The notes: generated by a model not told the origin, from the sequence alone. A stretch of 64,000 nucleotides of DNA from Burkholderia sp. Bp8992 (GCF_003853705.1 NZ_QTQI01000004.1:1-64000); one strand, 5' to 3'. Counted from the first letter of the stretch, positions 30,545-40,627 are shown. Translations and numbers: made by a program.

Positions 30545-32118
30545 CGACCCGCATCTACGTTCCGCGCGATTCGTCCGCGCTGGCGCTCGGCGCCGACGCG
30601 CTCGCGGCTGCGATCGTCGCGGAAGCCGAACGGCGCGGCGTCGCGATCGAACTGGTCCGCAACGGCTCGCGCGGGCTGCTGTGGCTGGAGCCGCTCGTCG
30701 AGGTCGGCACGGCCGCGGGCCGCGTCGGCTACGCGAACCTGTCGGCCGCCGACGTGCCGTCGCTGTTCGACGCCAACTGGCTGGACGGCGGCACGCACCC
30801 GAGCGCGGTCGGCCTCGTCGATGCGCTGCCCTATCTCGCGCGCCAGCAGCGCCTCACGTTCGCACGCATCGGCCTGACCGATCCGCTGTCGATCGACGAC
30901 TACCTGCAACACGAAGGCCTCGCGGGCCTGAAGAACGCGCTCGCGCTCGATGGCGATGCCGCGTGCGAGACGCTGCTCGAATCGGGGCTGCGCGGCCGCG
31001 GCGGCGCGGCGTTCCCGGCCGGCATCAAGTGGCGCACCGTGCGCAACGCGCGCGCCGCGCAGAAGTACGTCGTCTGCAACGCGGACGAAGGCGATTCGGG
31101 CACGTTCTCCGACCGCCTGCTCATGGAATGCGATCCGTACTGCCTGATCGAAGGGATGATCATCGCGGGCATCGCGACGGGCGCGACGATCGGCTACATC
31201 TACGTGCGCAGCGAATACCCGCACGCGATTGCCACGCTCGAAGCCGCGATCGGCCGCGCCCGCGAAGCCGGCTGGCTCGGCGACCGCGTACTCGGCTCCG
31301 CGCACGCGTTCGAGCTGCACGTCGCGAAAGGCGCGGGCTCGTACGTGTGCGGCGAGGAAACGGCGCTGCTCGAATCGCTCGAGGGCAAACGCGGCGTCGT
31401 GCGCGCGAAGCCGCCGCTGCCCGCGCTCGCCGGCCTGTTCGGCCAGCCGACCGTCATCAACAACGTGATCACGCTCGCGACGGCGCCCGTGATCTTCGCG
31501 CGCGGCGCGGCGTTCTATCGCGACTACGGGATGGGTCGCTCGCGCGGCACGCTACCGTTCCAGCTCGCGGGCAACATCCGCCAGGGCGGCCTCGTCGAGC
31601 TCGCATTCGGCGTCACGCTGCGCGAACTGCTGTTCGACTTCGGCGGCGGCACGGCCAGCGGCCGGCCGGCGCGCGCCGCGCAGGTCGGCGGCCCGCTCGG
31701 CACCTACCTGCCCGACCATCAGTGGGACGTGCCGCTCGACTACGAAGCGTATACGGCGATCGGCGCGGTCGTGGGCCACGGCGGCATCGTGCTGCACGAC
31801 GACACGTCGAACCTCGCCGAGCTGGCCGAATACGCGATGAAGTTCTGCGCGATCGAATCGTGCGGCAAATGCACGCCGTGCCGGATCGGTTCGACGCGCG
31901 GCGTCGAGACGATCGCACGGATCCGCGACGGCGACACGTCGGAGCGCCAGGTCACGCTGCTGCGCGACCTGTGCGACACGATGCTGGCCGGCTCGCTGTG
32001 CGCGATGGGCGGGATGACGCCGTACCCGGTGCTGTCCGCACTCGACCATTTCCCCGAAGATTTCGGGCTCGCTGCCGGCCAGGATGCCGCGTCGGGTCCG
32101 GTCAAGGCTGCGGCCTGA
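30541..32118 (+). CDS. fdsB: NAD-dependent formate dehydrogenase beta subunit
   Basis: Diaphorase subunit carrying FMN, NADH site and a [4Fe-4S] cluster, 525 aa, NuoF family. Residues about 1-90 form a thioredoxin-like extra domain; then GLRGRGGAAFPAGIKW and NADEGDSGTFSDR make the NAD and FMN sites, and GSYVCGEETALLESLEGKRG follows. The cluster motif is ESCGKCTPCRIGSTRG. Position between fdsG and fdsA and the length fit FdsB. I chose the ATG at 30541, which overlaps the fdsG stop; the frame stays open upstream into fdsR on the other strand. Confidence 0.95.
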   Translation: MTTRIYVPRDSSALALGADALAAAIVAEAERRGVAIELVRNGSRGLLWLEPLVEVGTAAGRVGYANLSAADVPSLFDANWLDGGTHPSAVGLVDALPYLARQQRLTFARIGLTDPLSIDDYLQHEGLAGLKNALALDGDAACETLLESGLRGRGGAAFPAGIKWRTVRNARAAQKYVVCNADEGDSGTFSDRLLMECDPYCLIEGMIIAGIATGATIGYIYVRSEYPHAIATLEAAIGRAREAGWLGDRVLGSAHAFELHVAKGAGSYVCGEETALLESLEGKRGVVRAKPPLPALAGLFGQPTVINNVITLATAPVIFARGAAFYRDYGMGRSRGTLPFQLAGNIRQGGLVELAFGVTLRELLFDFGGGTASGRPARAAQVGGPLGTYLPDHQWDVPLDYEAYTAIGAVVGHGGIVLHDDTSNLAELAEYAMKFCAIESCGKCTPCRIGSTRGVETIARIRDGDTSERQVTLLRDLCDTMLAGSLCAMGGMTPYPVLSALDHFPEDFGLAAGQDAASGPVKAAA

Positions 32119-32135
32119 CCCAGAAGGAGCCCTGC

Positions 32136-35087
32136 ATGTCCCTCGACACGAACAACGTCCGCCAAGGCGGCTGCGGCTCGGGCCAATGCGCGTGCAAGAG
32201 CGCCGCGCAGGCGCGCGAGCGCGACCCGTTCGACGATACCGATTACGGCACGCCGCACCGGCATGCCGATACCGACGTCACGCTCGAAATCGACGGCCAG
32301 CCGGTGACGGTCCCGGCCGGCACGTCGGTGATGCGCGCGGCGATCGAGGCCGGCGTCAACGTCCCGAAGCTCTGCGCAACCGATTCGCTCGAACCGTTCG
32401 GCTCGTGCCGGCTGTGCCTCGTCGAGATCGAAGGCCGGCGCGGTTATCCGGCGTCGTGCACGACGCCGGCCGAAGCCGGCATGAAAGTGCGCACGCAGTC
32501 GGACCGGCTGCAGTCGCTGCGCCGCAACGTGATGGAGCTGTACATCTCCGACCATCCGCTCGACTGCCTCACCTGCCCCGCCAACGGCGACTGCGAGCTG
32601 CAGGACATGGCGGGCGTGGTCGGGCTGCGTGAAGTGCGCTACGGCTTCGACGGCGCGAATCACCTGAAAGACCGCAAGGACGAATCGAACCCGTACTTCA
32701 CGTACGACCCGTCGAAGTGCATCGTCTGCAACCGCTGCGTGCGCGCATGCGAGGAAACACAGGGCACGTTCGCGCTGACGATCGCCGCGCGCGGTTTCGA
32801 ATCGCGCGTCGCCGCGGGCGAAAGCGAATCGTTCATGGCGTCGGAATGCGTGTCGTGCGGCGCGTGCGTCGCCGCATGCCCGACGGCCACGCTGCAGGAA
32901 AAGACCGTCGTGCAGCTCGGGCAGGCCGAACACTCGGTCGTCACGACCTGCGCGTACTGCGGCGTCGGCTGCTCGTTCAAGGCCGAGATGAAGGGCACGC
33001 AGGTCGTGCGCATGACGCCGCACAAGAACGGCCTCGCGAACGAAGGCCACGCGTGCGTGAAGGGACGTTTCGCATGGGGCTACGCGACGCACAAGGACCG
33101 CATCACGAAGCCGATGATCCGCGAGAAGATCACCGATCCGTGGCGCGAGGTGAGCTGGGACGAAGCACTCACGTACGCGGCGACGCAATTCCGCAAGCTG
33201 CAGCAGAAGTACGGCCGCGATTCGATCGGCGGCATCACGTCGTCGCGCTGCACGAACGAGGAAACCTATCTCGTGCAGAAGCTCGTTCGCGCCGCGTTCG
33301 GCAACAACAACGTCGATACCTGCGCACGCGTATGCCATTCGCCGACCGGCTATGGCCTGAAGACGACGCTCGGCGAATCGGCCGGCACGCAGACGTTCGC
33401 ATCGGTCGGCCAGGCCGACGTGATCGTCGTGATGGGCGCGAACCCGACCGACGGCCACCCGGTGTTCGGCTCGCGGATGAAGCGCCGCGTGCGCGAAGGC
33501 GCGAAGCTGATCGTGATCGACCCGCGCCGCATCGACGTCGTCGACGGCCCGCACGTGAAGGCCACGCATCACCTGCAGCTGCGCCCCGGCACCAACGTCG
33601 CGATCGTCAACGCGCTCGCGCACGTGATCGTCACCGAAGGGCTCGTTGCCGATGCATTCGTCGCCGAGCGCTGCGACACGCGCGCGTTCGAGCAATGGCG
33701 CGAATTCGTGTCGCGCGACGAAAATTCACCGGAAGCCACCGCCGACGTGACGGGCGTGCCGGCCGAGCGCGTGCGCGAAGCCGCGCGCCTCTACGCGACG
33801 GGCGGCAATGCCGCGATCTATTACGGGCTGGGCGTCACCGAACACGCGCAGGGCTCGACGACGGTAATGGGCATCGCGAACCTCGCGATGGCGACCGGCA
33901 ACATCGGCCGCGAAGGCGTCGGCGTCAATCCGCTGCGCGGCCAGAACAACGTGCAGGGTTCGTGCGACATGGGCTCGTTCCCGCACGAACTGCCCGGCTA
34001 CCGGCACATCAGCGACGAGGTCGTGCGCACGCAGTTCGAACAGGCGTGGTCGGCCACGCTGCAGCCGGAGCCGGGGCTGCGCATCCCGAACATGTTCGAT
34101 GCCGCGCTCGACGGCAGCTTCAAGGGGCTCTACTGCCAGGGCGAGGACATCGTCCAGTCGGACCCGAACACGCAGCACGTCGCGGCCGCGCTGTCGGCGA
34201 TGGAATGCATCGTCGTGCAGGACATCTTCCTGAACGAGACCGCAAAGTACGCACACGTGCTGCTGCCGGGCTCGACGTTCCTCGAGAAGGACGGCACGTT
34301 CACGAACGCCGAGCGCCGCATCTCGCGCGTGCGCAAGGTGATGCCGCCGCTCGCGGGCTACGCGGACTGGGAAGTGACGCTGCTGCTGTCGCAGGCGCTC
34401 GGCTACGACATGCACTACACGCATCCGTCGGAAATCATGGACGAGATCGCGCGGCTCACACCGACCTTCTCGGGCGTGTCGTACGAGAAGCTCGACGCAC
34501 TCGGCAGCATCCAGTGGCCCTGCAACGAACACGCGCCGGAAGGTACGCCGACCATGCACATCGACGCGTTCGTGCGCGGCAAGGGCCGATTCGTGATCAC
34601 CAAGTTCATTCCGACGCCGGAAAAGGTCACGCAGCGCTACCCGCTGATCCTGACGACGGGCCGCATCCTGTCGCAATACAACGTCGGCGCGCAGACGCGC
34701 CGGACCGAAAACGTCCGGTGGCACGAGGAGGACCGCCTCGAGATCCATCCGCACGACGCGCAGGATCGCGGGATCCGGAGCGACGACTGGGTCGGCATCG
34801 AATCGCGCGCCGGGCACACGGTGCTGCGCGCGCTCGTGACGAAGCGCATGCAGCCGGGTGTCGTGTACACGACGTTCCACTTCCCCGAATCGGGCGCGAA
34901 CGTGATCACGACCGACAGCTCCGACTGGGCGACGAACTGCCCGGAATACAAGGTGACGGCCGTGCAGGTGATGCCGGTCGCGCAGCCGTCCGACTGGCAG
35001 CGTGCGTACGCGCGCTTCAACGCGGAGCAGATCGACCTGCTCGAGCGCCGCGCGGCCACGCCCGACACCGTGACGACAGGCAAGTGA
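32136..35087 (+). CDS. fdsA: NAD-dependent formate dehydrogenase alpha (catalytic) subunit
   Basis: Molybdopterin-bis-MGD catalytic subunit, 983 aa. Order: an N-terminal Cys-rich extension, a plant-type [2Fe-2S] domain (CATDSLEPFGSCRLCLVE), the His-Cys cluster region (DHPLDCLTCPANGDCELQ), two [4Fe-4S] motifs (CIVCNRCVRACE and CVSCGACVAACP), a third near TCAYCGVGCSFK, then the Mo-binding oxidoreductase domain. The catalytic molybdenum ligand is Cys400 in CARVCHSPTG, a cysteine rather than the selenocysteine of E. coli FdhF. AAGGAG precedes the ATG at 32136. Mature enzyme is FdsGBAD-type, cytoplasmic and NAD-linked. Confidence 0.96.
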   Translation: MSLDTNNVRQGGCGSGQCACKSAAQARERDPFDDTDYGTPHRHADTDVTLEIDGQPVTVPAGTSVMRAAIEAGVNVPKLCATDSLEPFGSCRLCLVEIEGRRGYPASCTTPAEAGMKVRTQSDRLQSLRRNVMELYISDHPLDCLTCPANGDCELQDMAGVVGLREVRYGFDGANHLKDRKDESNPYFTYDPSKCIVCNRCVRACEETQGTFALTIAARGFESRVAAGESESFMASECVSCGACVAACPTATLQEKTVVQLGQAEHSVVTTCAYCGVGCSFKAEMKGTQVVRMTPHKNGLANEGHACVKGRFAWGYATHKDRITKPMIREKITDPWREVSWDEALTYAATQFRKLQQKYGRDSIGGITSSRCTNEETYLVQKLVRAAFGNNNVDTCARVCHSPTGYGLKTTLGESAGTQTFASVGQADVIVVMGANPTDGHPVFGSRMKRRVREGAKLIVIDPRRIDVVDGPHVKATHHLQLRPGTNVAIVNALAHVIVTEGLVADAFVAERCDTRAFEQWREFVSRDENSPEATADVTGVPAERVREAARLYATGGNAAIYYGLGVTEHAQGSTTVMGIANLAMATGNIGREGVGVNPLRGQNNVQGSCDMGSFPHELPGYRHISDEVVRTQFEQAWSATLQPEPGLRIPNMFDAALDGSFKGLYCQGEDIVQSDPNTQHVAAALSAMECIVVQDIFLNETAKYAHVLLPGSTFLEKDGTFTNAERRISRVRKVMPPLAGYADWEVTLLLSQALGYDMHYTHPSEIMDEIARLTPTFSGVSYEKLDALGSIQWPCNEHAPEGTPTMHIDAFVRGKGRFVITKFIPTPEKVTQRYPLILTTGRILSQYNVGAQTRRTENVRWHEEDRLEIHPHDAQDRGIRSDDWVGIESRAGHTVLRALVTKRMQPGVVYTTFHFPESGANVITTDSSDWATNCPEYKVTAVQVMPVAQPSDWQRAYARFNAEQIDLLERRAATPDTVTTGK

Positions 35088-35094
35088 GGCAGCG

Positions 35095-35346
35095 ATGGAC
35101 CACGAACACCTGATCGACATGGCCAACCAGATCGGCGCATTCTTCGAATCGATGCCCGATCGCGACGAAGCGCTGGCCGGCATCGCCGATCATATCCGGC
35201 GCTTCTGGGAACCGCGGATGCGCCGCGCGTTGCTCGCCGCGCTCGACGATCCGTCGGGCGAAGGCGCGCAACGCGCGGCACCGGTCGTGCGCGACGCGAT
35301 CGCCGCGCACCGCGCATCGCTCGTGCCCGCCGTCGCGAGCGCCTGA
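35095..35346 (+). CDS. fdsD: NAD-dependent formate dehydrogenase delta subunit
   Basis: Small accessory subunit of 83 aa found in fds operons. The pattern MANQIGAFFESMPDRDEALAGIADHIRRFWEPRM is characteristic of FdsD. In Rhodobacter and Cupriavidus FdsD assists assembly or activity. It lies 7 bp downstream of fdsA. The fdsC gene that precedes fdsD in the Cupriavidus and Rhodobacter operons is not present between them. Confidence 0.9.
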   Translation: MDHEHLIDMANQIGAFFESMPDRDEALAGIADHIRRFWEPRMRRALLAALDDPSGEGAQRAAPVVRDAIAAHRASLVPAVASA

Positions 35347-35354
35347 GCGCGCCG

Positions 35355-37001
35355 CTACGCGGCGCGCGCCGTGCCCGCGAACCAGGTTTCGCAGTGGCGT
35401 AGCAGCGCGTTCGCGTCGGTTGGCGTGCGCCCGCGCGCGGCGACATAACCGTCGGGCCGCAACAGGTAGAACGACGGCCGCGAGCGGCCGTATTCCTGCG
35501 CCAGCCCGGCGGCCCCGTTGCCTGCGGCATCGGCGACGCGCCACACGCGCACCGCCTCCGGCATGATCCGTTCGAGCCCCTGCACGATCGCCTGTGCATC
35601 GGCCGGCATCGGCGGCACCTCGCCGGTATCGGCATCCACCGGCTCCTCCAGCAACAGCAGCGTGAAGCTCGCCGGATCGTGAATATCGTAGAGCCGCGCC
35701 GTTCCCGGCGCCCGTCCGAGCGGCCCGTCGAGCACATGCACGAGCGCATCGGGCGCCCGCTCGCCTGCGCGCGGCCCGCCGTCGAGCACGCGCTCGAGCG
35801 TGAGCGGACTCTTCCGGTACTGCACGCCAAGCTCGCTGACCGTGCGCCGCACCGCGTCGCGCATCGGCCCGAACGACGCCAATAGCGGCACGACATGATC
35901 GCGCAGCAGCTTCATCGCGCCGCGCTCGGCTTCGACCATCTGCGTGACGAAACCGGTCTGCCGCAACACGTCGCGCTCGATCGGATGACGTTCCGCGTGA
36001 TACGTGTCGAGCAGCCGCTCGGGTGTGCCGGCGGCAAGCACGCGCGCAAGCTTCCAGCCGAGATTGAACGCTTCCTGGATGCCGGTGTTCATGCCCTGCG
36101 CGCCGGCCGGGCTGTGGACGTGCGCGGCGTCGCCCGCGAAGAACACGCGGCCGTGACGCAACCGGTCGACCATCCGGCTGTGCAGGTGAAAATAGGACGA
36201 CCACGCCAGATCGCTCGGCGAGATCGACACGCCGGCACGTTGATGCACGATCGCATCGCACTCCGCGAGCGTCGGCGGCGGCGCATCGGACGACGCGTCG
36301 CTGCCGGGCGGACGGTCGGCCACGAGCCGGTAACGGCCGCCGCCCATCGGAAACAGGCCGGCCATGCCTTCGGGCGACGTAAACAGGTGGATCTCTTCGT
36401 CCGGCCAGTCGGGTATCGCCGCGAAATCGGCAAGCAGGAACGTCTGCTCGAACGCCTGCCCGGCAAAGCCCAGGCCGAGCAGATGCCTGACCGTGCTGTG
36501 CGCGCCGTCTGCCGCGATCAGGTACGACGGCGCGAACGACTCGTCGCGGCCGTCCGCGCAGCGGATCGATACGTCGAGCGACGTGCCGCCCGCGTCGCAC
36601 GCGGTCAGTACCGCGCCGCGCTCGACCGTCACGCCGAACTGCGCCAGATGCTCGGCCATCAAACGCTCGGTGACGCTCTGGTCGAGAAACAACAGATACG
36701 GATAGCGCGTTTGCAGCGGATCGAAATCGAGCCGCGCGATCACGCGGCCGTCGGCATGCAGCGCGGCTGCGTGCGCGCGATGACCGAGCGCGAGAAACGG
36801 CTCGACCGCGCGATGCTGCTCCAGCAGTTCGAGCGTGCGCGCCTGGATGCCGATCGCGCGCGAATACGGCGCGGGCGCCGCGAGGCGATCGATGATGCGC
36901 ACCGGCACGCGGGCTCGCGCGAGGCTCATCGCCGCGGCAAGACCGGTCGGCCCCGCGCCGACGATCAGCACGGGCGGGATATCGGGCAAGGTGTCAGCCA
37001 T
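35355..37001 (-). CDS. FAD-dependent aromatic-ring monooxygenase-like protein (PHBH/MhpA family)
   Basis: Flavoprotein hydroxylase of 548 aa. The N-terminal FAD motif is VLIVGAGPTGLAAAMSLARA; the DG-type motif is IAADGAHSTVR, and the second FAD motif is GRVFFAGDAAHVHSPAGAQG followed by MNTGIQEAFNLGWKLARVLA. A C-terminal thioredoxin-like domain about 150 residues long follows, as in phenol and resorcinol hydroxylases. Substrate unknown. Convergent with fdsD, 8 bp apart, and unrelated to formate metabolism. The frame is open to 37133; I chose 37001 because the chain then starts MADTLPDIPPVLIVGAG, close to the FAD motif. Confidence 0.82.
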   Translation of the reverse strand: MADTLPDIPPVLIVGAGPTGLAAAMSLARARVPVRIIDRLAAPAPYSRAIGIQARTLELLEQHRAVEPFLALGHRAHAAALHADGRVIARLDFDPLQTRYPYLLFLDQSVTERLMAEHLAQFGVTVERGAVLTACDAGGTSLDVSIRCADGRDESFAPSYLIAADGAHSTVRHLLGLGFAGQAFEQTFLLADFAAIPDWPDEEIHLFTSPEGMAGLFPMGGGRYRLVADRPPGSDASSDAPPPTLAECDAIVHQRAGVSISPSDLAWSSYFHLHSRMVDRLRHGRVFFAGDAAHVHSPAGAQGMNTGIQEAFNLGWKLARVLAAGTPERLLDTYHAERHPIERDVLRQTGFVTQMVEAERGAMKLLRDHVVPLLASFGPMRDAVRRTVSELGVQYRKSPLTLERVLDGGPRAGERAPDALVHVLDGPLGRAPGTARLYDIHDPASFTLLLLEEPVDADTGEVPPMPADAQAIVQGLERIMPEAVRVWRVADAAGNGAAGLAQEYGRSRPSFYLLRPDGYVAARGRTPTDANALLRHCETWFAGTARAA

Positions 37002-37131
37002 GAGAACCTCGATGACACGCGATCCTGCAAGGATACGCCGCTCCGCGTGACGGGGCCATATGCCGACCGGCAAACTCGCGGCACCATCGCGCGGTGTGGG
37101 AAAATGCCGGCTTTCCGTCAGTTTTAGCGTC

Positions 37132-38970
37132 ATGGATTCCGCATTCGACCGGGCGTACGCCGCACACCGCGCGGGCCGCCTCGCCGAGGCCGAGCACGGC
37201 TATCGCAACGCGCTCGCCTCCAACCCCGCCGACGCCGACGCGCTGCACCTGTTCGGCGTGCTGCGGCACCAGCAGGGCCAGCACGCCGAAGCGGCCGATC
37301 TCGTCGGCCGCGCGGTCGCGCTGCGTCCGGACGATGCCGCGCTGCAGCTCAATCTCGGCAACGCGCTGAAGGCGCTCGGCCGGCTCGACGAAGCGATCGA
37401 CCGCTTTCGCAACGCGCTGACGCTCGCGCCCGAATTTCCGCTCGCGCACTACAACCTCGGCAACGCGTATGCGGCACTGCAGCGTCACGACGATGCGATC
37501 GATGCGTTCGGCCGCGCGCTGCGGCTCACGCCCGAAGACGCATCGATCCACAACAATCTCGGCAACGCGCTGAACGCGCTCGGTCGCCACGACGACGCGC
37601 TCGCCGCTTTCGGTCGTGCGCTCGAACTGCGCCCCGGGCATGCGGGCGCGCACAACAACCTCGCGATGGCGCTGAACGCGATGGGCCGTGCCGACGACGC
37701 GATCGTGCACTTCCAGGCCGCGATCGCCGCGCAACCGCGTTTCGTCGCCGCGCATTTCAATCTCGGCAACACGTTCGATGCGGTCGGCCGGCATGCCGAA
37801 GCGGCAGCCGCGTTCGAAGCCGCCCTCGCGCTGCACCCGCCGTTTCCGCTCGCGCTGTTCGGGCTCGCCAACGCGCTGTGCGCGCAGGCGCGCCACCGCG
37901 ATGCGCTGCCCTACTACGAGCGCGCCGTCGGTCTCGATCCGTCGTTCGGCCTCGCGTGGCTGAATCTCGGCAACGCGCACCACGCGCTCCGCGCCCACGA
38001 GATGGCGCTGCGCGCATTCGACCAGGCGCTGCGCGTCGCGCCCGATCTCACGCTCGCACGCCTGCACCGCGCGGTCACGCTGCTGACGCTCGGCGATTTC
38101 ACGCGCGGCCTGCCCGCGTACGAAGCGCGCCACGACACGCCGGGCGCCACGCCGCTCGGCACACTGCCGCGCTGGCAAGGCGAGCCGATTGCGGCGCGCA
38201 CGCTGCTGATCCGCGCGGAACAGGGGTTCGGCGACACGCTGCAGTTCGTCCGCTTCGTGCCGCTTGCCCGCGCGCGCTGCGCGCACGTCGTGCTCGAAGT
38301 CCAGCCGGAACTCGTGGCGCTGCTGGCGCCGGCCGCATCGCGCTGGCGCGTGACGCTCGTCGCACAGGGTGCTGCCAGGCCGCCCGCGGCGGATGTCGCG
38401 TGCACGATGATGAGCCTGCCGTTCCTGCTCGGGCTGCAACCGGACGACATCGTCGGCGGCTCGCGCTACCTCGACGCGCCCGACAGCGCCCGCCGGCGCT
38501 TTCGCGGCTCGCTCGGCGGGCAGTCGAAGCGCAAGTTCGGGCTGGCATGGTCGGGGCGCCGGCAGGCGCAGGAAAACCGCTCGATGCCGTTCGACGCGCT
38601 CGCGCCGCTGCTCGCGCTGCCGGACATCGACTGGATCGTGCTGCAGCCGGCCCTCGACGACGACGAACGCGCACGCGTCGACGCGCATCCGCGCGTGCAT
38701 CGTCTAGACGGCCGGCTGAACGACTTTGCCGATACGGCCGCGCTGATCGAGCGGCTCGACGGCGTCGTCACGATCGACACGGCCGTCGCGCACCTCGCGG
38801 GTGCGCTCGGCAAGCCGCTATGGGTCATGCTGCCGTTCGCGTCCGACTGGCGCTGGTTCACCGGCGACGACTGCCCGTGGTATCCGCAGGCGCGGATCGC
38901 CCGCCAGCCCGCGCCAGGCGAATGGCTCGACGTGGCGGCCAAGGTTGCCGGCAAGCTGCGCGACGCCTGA
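37132..38970 (+). CDS. TPR-repeat protein fused to a GT9/GT41-type glycosyltransferase-like domain
   Basis: 612 aa fusion. Residues about 8-345 hold roughly nine tetratricopeptide repeats (ALRLTPEDASIHNNLGNALN, ALELRPGHAGAHNNLAMALN and similar). The C-terminal about 260 residues resemble heptosyl/O-GlcNAc-type glycosyltransferase fold proteins: LLIRAEQGFGDTLQFVRFVP, then FGLAWSGRRQAQENRSMPFD and VVTIDTAVAHLAGALGKPLWVML. The acceptor is unknown; families with TPR plus this domain glycosylate proteins or act in polysaccharide synthesis. I chose the ATG at 37132 (MDSAFDRAYAAHRAG), where the first TPR begins. Divergent from the flavoprotein; ends at a bidirectional terminator. Confidence 0.85.
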   Translation: MDSAFDRAYAAHRAGRLAEAEHGYRNALASNPADADALHLFGVLRHQQGQHAEAADLVGRAVALRPDDAALQLNLGNALKALGRLDEAIDRFRNALTLAPEFPLAHYNLGNAYAALQRHDDAIDAFGRALRLTPEDASIHNNLGNALNALGRHDDALAAFGRALELRPGHAGAHNNLAMALNAMGRADDAIVHFQAAIAAQPRFVAAHFNLGNTFDAVGRHAEAAAAFEAALALHPPFPLALFGLANALCAQARHRDALPYYERAVGLDPSFGLAWLNLGNAHHALRAHEMALRAFDQALRVAPDLTLARLHRAVTLLTLGDFTRGLPAYEARHDTPGATPLGTLPRWQGEPIAARTLLIRAEQGFGDTLQFVRFVPLARARCAHVVLEVQPELVALLAPAASRWRVTLVAQGAARPPAADVACTMMSLPFLLGLQPDDIVGGSRYLDAPDSARRRFRGSLGGQSKRKFGLAWSGRRQAQENRSMPFDALAPLLALPDIDWIVLQPALDDDERARVDAHPRVHRLDGRLNDFADTAALIERLDGVVTIDTAVAHLAGALGKPLWVMLPFASDWRWFTGDDCPWYPQARIARQPAPGEWLDVAAKVAGKLRDA

Positions 38971-38980
38971 ACGCAGACGA

Positions 38981-39009
38981 AAAAAGGGAGCGCAGTGCGC
39001 TCCCTTTTT
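38981..39009. terminator. Bidirectional terminator between the TPR gene and the MFS gene
   Basis: Stem AAAAAGGGAGCGCA / TGCGCTCCCTTTTT with a very short loop. A-run and T-run on both flanks serve the convergent genes. Confidence 0.85.
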
Positions 39010-39052
39010 CAATGCGATCCGCAGCCCATGCAGCGCGACGGACAGGCGCCCG

Positions 39053-40348
39053 TCAGGCCGCCTTGTACTGGTTGCGCGCCTCGGACGTGCGATACAGCAC
39101 GAGCGTGGCGATCAGCCCGCAGATCGCGGCGACGCTCAGCCACAGCCCCGGTGCCGCCTTGTTGCCCGTCTGGTGGATCAGCAGCGTCGAGATCGCGGGC
39201 GTGAAACCGCCGATCGTCGTCGCCAGGCTGTACGCGAGCGAGAAGCCGGCCGTCCGCACGTCCGCCGGCATCACTTCGGTCAGCGCGACGACCATCGCGC
39301 CGTTGTACGACGCGTAGAGGAACGACAGCCACAGCTCGACCGCGAGCAGCCGCAGGAACGACGGATCGCCGACGAGCCACAGCACGGCCGGGTAAGCCGT
39401 CAACAGCGTCAGCACGGTGAACGCGATCAGCACCGGGCGGCGGCCGATGCGGTCGGACAGCGCACCGGACAGCGGCAGCCACACGAGGTTCGAGATGCCG
39501 ACGCAGACTGTCACGACCAGCGCGTCGAGCGACGACAGGTGCAGCACTTCCTTGCCGAACGTCGGCGTATACGCAGTGATCATGTAGAACGACACCGTCG
39601 TCATGATCACCATCCCCATGCCGGCGACCACGACACCCCAGTTGTCGAGCATCGAACGCATGATCTCGCCCATCGTCGGGCGATGACGCTTCGCGAGAAA
39701 TTCGTCGGTTTCCTTCAGCGAACGGCGAATCAGGAACAGGAACGGCACGATCAGGCAACCGATCAGGAACGGGATGCGCCAGCCCCATGCGCTCATCTCC
39801 TCGGCTGGCAGCGCGCGGTTCAGCAACACGCCGACGAGCGCGGCAAACACGACGGCCACCTGCTGGCTGCCCGACTGCCACGACGTATAGAACCCCTTGT
39901 GCCCCTTCGTCGCGATCTCCGACAGGTAGACCGACACGCCGCCGAGTTCGACGCCGGCCGAGAAGCCCTGCAGCAGGCGGCCGAGCAGCACCAGCACCGG
40001 CGCGAGCACGCCGATCGTCGCGTAGCCCGGTATCGCGGCCACCGCGAGCGTGCCGATCGCCATCAGCCCGAGCGTCAGGATCAGCCCCTTGCGGCGGCCG
40101 TGATGATCGATGTACGCGCCGAGCACGATTGCGCCGACCGGCCGCATCAGGAAGCCCGCGCCGAACACCGACAGCGACAGCATCAGCGACGCGAACGCGT
40201 TGCCGCTCGGGAAGTAGGTTTTCGCGATCGCCGCCGCGTAATACCCGTAGACCATGAAGTCGTACATTTCCAGGAAGTTGCCGCTGACGACCCGGAACAC
40301 GGTGCGGACTTTCGATTCCTGCACGATGGCGTGTGACGCTGTGGACAT
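39053..40348 (-). CDS. MFS transporter, metabolite:H+ symporter (MHS) family
   Basis: Twelve-helix-type transporter of 431 aa. The N-terminal segment [20 protein letters not shown] is typical of the MHS family (citrate, proline/betaine, shikimate and tricarballylate transporters), and the cytoplasmic loop [20 protein letters not shown] carries the MFS GAxxDRxGRR-type motif. Likely substrate: a carboxylate such as citrate or tricarballylate; not decidable from sequence. I chose 40348 ([10 protein letters not shown]); the frame extends to 40480 but the extra residues do not look like a transporter. Its 5' region overlaps the upstream region of the plus-strand hypothetical gene. Confidence 0.87.
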   Translation of the reverse strand: MSTASHAIVQESKVRTVFRVVSGNFLEMYDFMVYGYYAAAIAKTYFPSGNAFASLMLSLSVFGAGFLMRPVGAIVLGAYIDHHGRRKGLILTLGLMAIGTLAVAAIPGYATIGVLAPVLVLLGRLLQGFSAGVELGGVSVYLSEIATKGHKGFYTSWQSGSQQVAVVFAALVGVLLNRALPAEEMSAWGWRIPFLIGCLIVPFLFLIRRSLKETDEFLAKRHRPTMGEIMRSMLDNWGVVVAGMGMVIMTTVSFYMITAYTPTFGKEVLHLSSLDALVVTVCVGISNLVWLPLSGALSDRIGRRPVLIAFTVLTLLTAYPAVLWLVGDPSFLRLLAVELWLSFLYASYNGAMVVALTEVMPADVRTAGFSLAYSLATTIGGFTPAISTLLIHQTGNKAAPGLWLSVAAICGLIATLVLYRTSEARNQYKAA

Positions 40349-40627
40349 GTTTTTCTCGCTCAACTCGGATGGCGCGCATGCGCGCCGCATGGACCCGGCG
40401 ATGCGCGTCGCGCCTGGCCGGCGCGCGCAGGCATCGCTGCCCGCCGGCGGCGCATCGCACGACGACGCGTGCACCGGCATGGTCCGCGAATGATGCCACG
40501 CGAAGCCGACATTTGCCTTGTAGCGCCGCTGTCGTTGCCGTCGCGGTACCCGCCTAGTACGAGTCGTCCTGAATCGGGCACAAGAATCAGATTGATCCGA
40601 TCGACCTGCCTTCGCCGGCTGACCACA

